Shown piece after piece: positions 57,740 to 64,000 of a stretch of DNA of 64,000 nucleotides. The notes beneath the pieces were generated by a model. The model did no database searches and had not been told where the DNA came from. It saw nothing but the letters and a program-made list of their open reading frames with translations. Made by a program: the position numbers and the translations under genes. Source of the DNA: Isoetes taiwanensis (lineage: Eukaryota > Streptophyta > Lycopodiopsida > Isoetales > Isoetaceae); contig JAJEKV010000008.1 of the NCBI GenBank assembly GCA_021234155.1, positions 6,968,445-7,032,444 on the forward strand, given 5' to 3'. Each line of letters opens with the position of its first letter. Positions within the stretch are counted from its first letter, which is position 1.

Positions 57740-58851
57740 AATAGAATAGATATTTTAACGTCCACAAAGACCAAGAGGCCAGGCCATAGGACCCATACAA
57801 TGGCCTAGATAACCATTACTACTAGGATTAAAAAACCCCTGCCTCTAAAAGTTTTCAAGGGGAAAACCTTTGCAGTAATGATGATACTAGACAAGCAAGA
57901 AGAAAATATAAGTAGGCAATGACTACTGAGGGCACAATAATTGAAGACGCTCATCCAGAACCTCAAGTACGTATAATGCCAAGTCATGCACATATGGGGC
58001 TTTGAGAAGTTGTGGAAGCGTGGAATGGAATGCTAAAGTCAAATAATGGTTCCTGACCATCTCAAAAGCAGAACATCTTAGCAGAGTATGGCTTTCATCT
58101 TCAATAACCTGTAACTAGAAACATGCATATAATCTCGCTTCTCATAGGATTATGGCTGCTCCCATCTACCTGTCTCAATTCGTAGCTTGTGGGACCCTAT
58201 GAATATTGATGCAATAGCTACAAGCTTTTTCCTGGACAAGGAAGCAAGCAAATAAGCTTGTAGTCTTGGTGCCAAAGTGGGATTTATATGTGCATGACAA
58301 TGACCAGTTTTAACTTGGGCTAAGGTAACTGCATCCCATATCTTCTGAGAAAAACGACCATCAAGATATTGTTGCAAAAGCTCAGGATCAGAACTAGCAA
58401 GCACCATGCAGTGTTCCGGTTGCACAGATAAGCATGCAAACCATGTATTACAATTCTCTTTCCAACATTGTTTCAAGCGATGGGGAGATTCAGCCATGGT
58501 AAGCGCGAGAAGAGGATACCTATCATCATCCATGTGATGCACCTTGCTGATATAGTGGAGATGGCGCTTCATGGCAGAATATTGAAGAGGCCGAAAACTT
58601 GTCTCTTGTGAAAGAATAGCATAGGACACCATAGTTTTGACTTCTAGACTGTAAATGAGAAAGAACTTTTGCACCCGTTCCAAGTTCTCCCAAGCACTGA
58701 TACTAATGGCAGGCCCCCATACTTCAGAACCATACAATAAAACAGGTTCTACCAAAGCCCGAAATAAGTGGGCTTTCCGTGACCAATTATGAATCTGTTC
58801 GAAAACAATTGTTTTGCATTGCATAGAGTGCTCTCTAGCCAGCAGCCACAC
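57740..58851 (-). pseudogene. LINE ORF2 C-terminal fragment and 3' end, minus strand
   Basis: A 233-codon frame (58851-58150) begins in the post-RT thumb region (HLFRALVEPVLLYGSEVWGP, the LYG.EVWG motif) and runs through PHRLKQCWKENCNTWFACLS to SHKLRIETGRWEQP and a stop. The expected C..C...VEDE.H.L..C module should follow but is broken. The 3' UTR (about 57840-57745) has GGTTTTCCCCTTGAAAAC, GGGTTTTTTAATCC, TATGGGTCCTATGGCC and GTGGACGTTAAAATATC, the family signature. The RT core is absent, so this is a 5'-truncated insertion. Confidence 0.85.
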
Positions 58852-58859
58852 GCTTGGTA

Positions 58860-59300
58860 ATACACTGTTCTCAAAGTGTGTTCTTATAGAACTCTACACC
58901 AAGATACTTGTAGCTATCTACAACTTCAACTTCGTGGCTATCGTAGTGCAAAGTTGGAACAATATGCCGAGAAGATTACCGCGAGCTTGGTCTTACGCAG
59001 GCCTGTGTTCTCACAAAAACTATATAGAACATGTAAATACTGTTGCATACTAGCAGCAGTATGTGCCATAAGCGAAACCTGGGCCGTCAATCTTGCATGT
59101 TCGACGGCCAAGCGGCGACACCTCAATCTCAACCAACAAGAGGGCTGCTTGGAGTGTTTCAAGGTGGCACTGTCTGGGCCGTCGATCCCAGATCTGGACG
59201 GCCCACGCGGCGCCACCGAAATCTCTACCAACAAGGGGGCAGCTTATATAATTGTGTATATATACACGAAATTTAGCACGCCCTACGGTGCATATTCCAG
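58860..59300. other. Flanking sequence with repeated GGGCCGTC..GACGGCC segments
   Basis: Two copies of a segment carrying 'gggccgtc(a/g)atc' and 'gacggcc.a.gcggcg.cacc' followed by 'tctcaaccaacaagagggc' or 'tctctaccaacaagggggc' occur at about 59081-59145 and 59172-59240. No supported gene. It leads into the satellite-like block beginning at about 59,300. Confidence 0.55.
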
Positions 59301-59309
59301 TTTACCATT

Positions 59310-60115
59310 ATAGAACATTCTATTTTGACTTTCACAAAATTTCAAAAAAAAAAACTTTCTATTTATTCTAGAACAATCAAGAACATTCTAGAATATTTTA
59401 GAACTATCTAGAACTAAGATTTCCCTGATAGAACTAAGATTTCAAAATCATAATTTATGAAGATTCTTTTAGATTCCTTTAGATTCCCTTAGACTCTCTT
59501 AGATTTTATGAGATTGCCCTGGGTTCCCTTACATTACATGAGATTCAAATAGATTCTATGAAGATTCCCCTAGATACTCTAAGACCATCAAGGTTCCCTT
59601 AGATTTTATGAAGATTCCCTTAGATTCCCTTAGATCTTAAGAGATTCCCTTATACACATGAATATTTTCCTAGATTCCCTTATATTTTATGAGATTTTCT
59701 TAGATTCCCTAGATTCTTTTACATTCTAGGGCTTTCTAAAACATTCTAGGACTTTCAGAAACATTCTTAAACTTTCTGAACATCCTAGAACTTTCTGGAA
59801 GTATTTCCTTAGATTCCCTTATATTCCCGTAGATTCCCTTATATTCTAGAACTTTCTTGAATATTCTAGAACTAATTAAAACAATTTAGAACTTTCTAGA
59901 AGGATTTTCGAAGATTCCCTTTCATTCTAGAACATTCTATAACTTTCTACAAATTTCTGGAACTTTTTAGAAGGATTCTCTTAGATTCTCCCTAGATTCT
60001 CTTATATTTTAAATTTTTTTGGAACTTTCTAGAGCATTCTAGAACTATCTAGAATCTTCTAGAGCATTCCAGAACATTCTAGATCTTTCTAGAACTATCT
60101 AGAATATTACGCTCT
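59310..60115. repeat. Degenerate TTCTAGAAC / AGATTCCCTT satellite, block 1
   Basis: Dozens of ten-base units of the form TTCTAGAACW (attctagaactttctagaac and variants) are mixed with 'agattccctt' units of similar length. The TTCnnGAAnnTTCnnGAA spacing of many runs (for example 60031-60110) is exactly that of a plant heat-shock element. Whether heat-shock factors bind it is unknown; simple satellite decay could give the same text. Confidence 0.8.
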
Positions 60116-60181
60116 ATTTTATCTTAATTAGACCATCACTCTTATGTATATTTGAAACAATAATTATTCTAATAAATTAAT

Positions 60182-60246
60182 ACTTGGTCGTGGTTAGAAT
60201 GGGGGGTTTGGAAAGCAATGACCAGGGTTCAAATCTCCCAAATAAC
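60182..60246 (+). other. tRNA-like segment, copy 1
   Basis: TGGTCGTGGTTAGAATGGG (A-box-like) is followed by GACCAGGGTTCAAATCTCCC (B-box-like). It is the diverged counterpart of the better-preserved copy at 61613-61680, within a repeated block. It is not a plausible functional tRNA because the acceptor stem is not formed. Confidence 0.5.
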
Positions 60247-60289
60247 ATAATCTTTTTAAAAGCCTCTCCTAATGGATCGAGTATTTAAC

Positions 60290-60770
60290 GTGAGGCGTTG
60301 GATCTTGAACCCAATCAAGGTCGAGATCGCTGAAACGTGGCAAAAATCTAAAGCAACATGAGCCCTAGGATCTTGGATCGACGATCAAGATCAAGAACAA
60401 TCTAGATTGTCGGATCTGTTGTATATAATTCAAAAAGCCATATGCACCATAGGCTATGTCCCCAAGCAACGTGAGTCATAGGATCTCAGATCAATAATGA
60501 GGATCAAAAACAACATAGACCGTAGGATCAATTACATATAATTCCCAAAGCCATGTGCACCGTAGGATATGTCCCCAAGCAACGTGAGCCGTACGATCTT
60601 GGACTAACGATCAAGATCAGATCAACCTAGACCATCGGATCGTCTATATAGAATCTATATAGAAACTCCCAAGCCATCTGGACTGTAGAATGTGTCCCAA
60701 AGCCACGTGAGCCGTAGGATCTCGAATGGACAGTTGGATAAGTGCGACAAACATAAGAACATATATACAA
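60290..60770 (+). repeat. GTGAGCCGTAGGATC repeat units, block 1
   Basis: Four units of about 110 bp begin '(a/c)ac.tgagccgtaggatct' (near 60355, 60468, 60578 and 60701) and continue with 'caacgatcaagatca', 'gaccgtaggatc' and 'acatataattc' motifs. Degenerate but clearly of common origin. No coding capacity. Confidence 0.75.
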
Positions 60771-60779
60771 GAAATTTAA

Positions 60780-61545
60780 CACGTCCTACGATGCATGTTC
60801 CAACAGTGCAAATTCCAATTTTAGCATTCCCTTATATTCTTCAACTTTAGCATTCATGAAGATTCCCTTAGATTCTCTTAGAATTTTCTATTTTGATTGA
60901 AGTGCTTACCCATGAGCATTTAAAACCTTCCAAAATAATCTATCTTGGATCTGTGCAACATGTCTAAAACACTTTCTATTTTTAGACTGGGGCACTTACC
61001 CTGAGCATCTAGAACATTTTTTTTTCCAAGATTTATATTGTATACCTTTATTATGAAACATTTTAAAACATTCTATTGTGGCTCTTTGCAAAATCTTAAA
61101 AAAACTCTAAGATTTCATCAAGATCTTTTTAGATTCCCTTAGATATTATGAAGATTCCCCTAGATTCAACTAGATTTTAAGAGATTCCTTTAGACTTGTA
61201 AATATCTTCCTAGATTCTCTTATAATTTATGAGATTTCCTTAGATTCCCTTTAATTCTCCTAGATTCCCTTACATTTTACAAATTTCTAAAACATTCTAG
61301 AACTTTCTGGAACATTTTGAAACTTTCAAAACATCCCAGAACTTTCTGGAAGTATTTCCCTATTTCCTTACATTCCCAAAGATTCCCTTACATTTGGAAG
61401 GATTCTCTTAGATTTCCCCTAGATTCTTTTATATTCCAAAACATTTTAGAATTCCAGAACTTTCTAGAACATTCTAGAAGATTTTAGAACTTTCTAGAGC
61501 CACAGAACTTTCTAGAACTTTCTTGAATTATCTAGAATCTTATAT
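60780..61545. repeat. Degenerate TTCTAGAAC / AGATTCCCTT satellite, block 2
   Basis: The same ten-base unit family as block 1. 'agattcccttagattc' units dominate to about 61270 and 'ctagaactttctagaaca' units dominate at 61430-61545. Similar flanks ('cgtcctacgatgcat', 'gtatatttgaaacac') show that the whole block, including the adjacent tRNA-like segment, was duplicated with block 1 at a spacing of about 1.43 kb. Confidence 0.8.
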
Positions 61546-61612
61546 TCTATTTTATCTTAATTAGAACATTACCTTTAAGTATATTTGAAACACAAAATAT
61601 TTATAGAATTAA

Positions 61613-61680
61613 TGCCTGGTCTAGTGGTTAGAATGGGAGGCTGGGGGGTTAATGACCAGGGTTCGAATCCCCCCAATAAC
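61613..61680 (+). other. tRNA-like segment, copy 2 (SINE head or tRNA pseudogene)
   Basis: GCCTGGTCTAGTGGTTAGAAT is a near-canonical A box (TCTAGTGGTTAG). AGGGTTCGAATCCCCCC is a near-canonical T-arm and B box, at tRNA spacing. The 5' and 3' ends do not pair into a proper acceptor stem. The homologous copy at 60182 and the surrounding repeat favour a SINE-like or tRNA-derived repeat head over a functional tRNA. Confidence 0.6.
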
Positions 61681-61734
61681 ATAAAAAATTTTAAAAGCCT
61701 TTCCTTAAGATTTGTTGAAAATACCAAGGCCCGA

Positions 61735-61990
61735 GCATGCAATGTGAGCCGTAGGATCTTGGACCAAGGATTATGATCAATCTGGACCGTAGGATCATGT
61801 AGGATATATCTAAAGCAACGTGAGCCGTAGGATCTCGGACCAACGGTCAGGATCAAATCAACCTGGACCGTAGGATCGCTTACATATAATCGGTCACAAA
61901 CTCCCAAGCCACCTGGGCCATAGGATATATATGTCCCAAAGCCACGTGAGCCGTAGGATCTCGGATCAACGGCCGGATTCAGGAGGACAA
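61735..61990 (+). repeat. GTGAGCCGTAGGATC repeat units, block 2
   Basis: Three units (near 61744, 61821 and 61944) read 'gtgagccgtaggatctcgga' followed by 'ccaacggtcaggatc' or 'tcaacggccggattc', with 'ctggaccgtaggatcg' between. They are better conserved than block 1 and follow the tRNA-like segment in the same order as there. Confidence 0.8.
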
Positions 61991-61994
61991 ACAT

Positions 61995-63890
61995 AAGAAC
62001 ATATATATGTTATATATTCAAAACCGTCCAAGTTTTTATTGTTGTTGGAGATGTTATAACATGGGCCCACTAAAATTACATTTGTGGTGCATCATGTGGC
62101 ACCCATTTCGTGTGCCTTTTTCCTCATTGGGTATCCACTTAAAAGAAACTTTTGTTCTCTTTCACATATTTCTTATTAGCATGCATGGTCGCCACTTGTC
62201 CTTATTATGTCTTGCATGTCAATCTCTTTATGTGGGATCCCTTGAACTTCAATAAATCTGTTTTTGTAAGGTAGCATGCCACGATTGCTAGACACAGAGG
62301 CAAAGGTATGGCTGATAATGGGCTGCGATATCACCATGTTATATTGACAAGCCCTAATATTTGCATACTATATTTTTCGTGATCCAAGTCCGCCGCATTT
62401 GTTTGCTATGGCTTTGCCTGTTTTTATGAAGTCTTCGCTCCATCCCTTTTACCTTTCAACGCTTTCAGATTTTTGAGCAAAAATGGGGTAGCAATATCCG
62501 TGACAAAAGGATCAAGTTCACGTAGGCCATTCCGCAACACTATATCCGGATATGGCACAATGGCCGTGCGGTTTGCTTTCTTCACCTCTCTATCTTGCCA
62601 AAATACCGTCCATGGCTTCAAAGCTCTCTTTCAATGTGGCACTCGGAAGCTCGGTTGCTTATTTTGGCGATCTTTTGCACCATATTACATTTGTTATCAA
62701 TCATTTCAAATGATGCTTTGAGCAAGCCGATGTATGGAATGCTACGCATTCATTTGACAAGCAAGGAGGACATTAACATCATATACCATTAATTTGCGGA
62801 CCAAAGGCTTCAATCCGTGTCCGTAGATATCTCATTTATGATGTTGTCTATATTTTATTCCAAGTCTTTGGACTTTGATCAAGAAATATGTGAGACCAAA
62901 GCCAGTGGTTGCATATTTTGGATTTACAAAAGTTGGTTTTGTTAATTTTGTGATTGCCGCAGATTCGTGGTTCTCGTAACTATTTTACATTATAGATTGC
63001 CTTGATTCATTTTAGAGCCGTTGATGCTCCATATGCTGAACCATGTCCATTTGTCTTTGACAATGGGCGTTAAGTTTCTTAGTTTATTGTTAAATACCAG
63101 TTTGAAATGGATCAATTTATATCTAGCTCTAAACTTGGAACAGAGCAGGGTGAAGGGTGACAAACCGTGGTGTTCTATAGCTTACCTGACGTCCCTTGTC
63201 TAATTACCTTTTTGAAGCTAATTTTGACATGGTTGGATGCAGGTAACCAGAACTCCACCTCCTTGAATTTTTGTTCACATAGGATGGTACAAGGTTTTCT
63301 TCTTGGATCATGTCAAAACGTGATTCCAATTATTCAGATAAGTATTCTCTACATTTTTTAATGTCCAGAAATGTTGCAGACCACATGATTGTGGATTTTA
63401 ACACATTGCCTATTTTTTATTCTCTAAATGCAGAATAAGTTCATCTTATTATCGCCAATGGCTGGGCAGCCCAAAGCTAAAGAATTCATGTTACACTAAG
63501 ACAGAGACATGTGCTGAAACCGTTTAAATTGGTTTGGAATTTGTATTTCAATCTCTAAGGTCTTTTGAATGCAATGGAAAATATAGCCTCCTACTATTTG
63601 CATTTGAATGTAGGGTCTTCAAGTTAAAACGTCATGCAGTACTGCACTAGGCTTTTTAGTTTCTTACTAAATGTCTTCAGAAGGAGTGAAAGTTTTATTT
63701 CTTCTATGTATGCAACTTCTATGGAAGAGTATTATCTTCTTTGAAATATAACGACCTGTAGTGGTTCTCGATTATATAACGACTTGTCTTCTATTATAGT
63801 AATGTTTGCTACCAGTAGTGGTTCTCCAGGCCTCCCCGAGGCTTGACCTCGGGACTGATAAGTTTAAGGCTCTGGGAGTTTTGTACATAC
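61995..63890. other. Intergenic stretch, no supported gene
   Basis: Closed or short frames on both strands. A minus-strand stretch at about 62860-62560 has coding-like words (GHGLKPLVRKLM; LKESFEAMDGILARQR) that could be a remnant of a plant PP2C phosphatase, but frame and order are too broken to call. 'ttgattatataacgactt' type short repeats occur near 63745-63785. Confidence 0.45.
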
Positions 63891-63893
63891 TGG

Positions 63894-63969
<76 letters not shown>
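63894..63969. repeat. (AT)n microsatellite
   Basis: About 37 uninterrupted TA dinucleotides close to the end of the window. Confidence 0.98.
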
Positions 63970-63972
<3 letters not shown>

Positions 63973-64000
63973 ATATGATATACAAGAAAATTAATACGTC

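Noticed and set aside
61613-61680. Functional tRNA gene
   Set aside because: A and B boxes are good, but the acceptor ends do not pair, and a diverged copy sits in the same repeat cassette 1.43 kb away.
62560-62860. Possible PP2C phosphatase exon remnant on the minus strand
   Set aside because: Only isolated words (GHGLKPLVRKLM, LKESFEAMDGILARQR) in different frames; too weak to annotate.

Overview
The window looks like nuclear DNA from a land plant. It is AT-rich, its genes are intron-rich with canonical GT..AG borders, it carries a plant-specific cytochrome P450 of the CYP78A type and a plant LRR receptor-like kinase relic, and it is dominated by retrotransposon debris. LINEs with an L1-type ORF1 and a chromovirus-type LTR element fit a large repeat-rich genome. 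A seed-free or early-diverging vascular plant is possible, but that is inference. No prokaryotic operon, CRISPR array or rRNA gene was seen.

Layout. 0.06-1.0 kb: decayed coding relic. 1.2-3.2 kb: Copia-like relic with local duplications. 6.1-18.9 kb, minus strand: an apparently complete RTEL1 helicase gene. I resolved 24 exons with consistent phases plus a terminal exon, about 1,000 codons. 19-20.5 kb: a local repeat split by an insertion. 20.9-22.9 kb, minus: a 1.5-kb LTR with the polypurine tract and 3' end of a Ty3/gypsy pol. 23.2-26.3 kb: a recent 1.55-kb tandem duplication. 26.9-31.9 kb, plus: a decayed multi-exon gene or mobile element with a basic segment, a VDGQHS segment and an FCP1-type phosphatase segment. 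One of its presumed introns holds seven 60-bp units built around a near-perfect palindrome. 34.4-36.5 kb: a Ty3/gypsy gag-protease-RT fragment bounded by tRNA-like repeats in opposite orientation.

39.1-40.8 kb, minus: a CYP78A P450, intact except for a frameshift in the N-terminal hinge. 42.1-44.1 kb, minus: an LRR receptor-kinase pseudogene with several lesions. 45-59 kb: non-LTR retrotransposon pieces on both strands. They include an intact ORF1 with no ORF2 and several 3' ends sharing a GGGTCCCATA...GGACGTTAAAA-like signature but carrying different microsatellite tails. 47 kb also holds LTR-like or SINE-like repeats. 59.3-62 kb: a duplicated block of degenerate TTCTAGAAC repeats with heat-shock-element spacing, tRNA-like sequences and GCCGTAGGATC repeats. 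The window ends in an (AT)n microsatellite.

Only RTEL1 and, if the frameshift is a sequence error, CYP78A look like functional host genes. They are unrelated in function: genome maintenance and growth or organ-size control. The strongest candidates for something undescribed are the 26.9-31.9 kb element with its palindrome array, the ORF1-only LINE, the interchangeable LINE tails and the heat-shock-element-like satellite.
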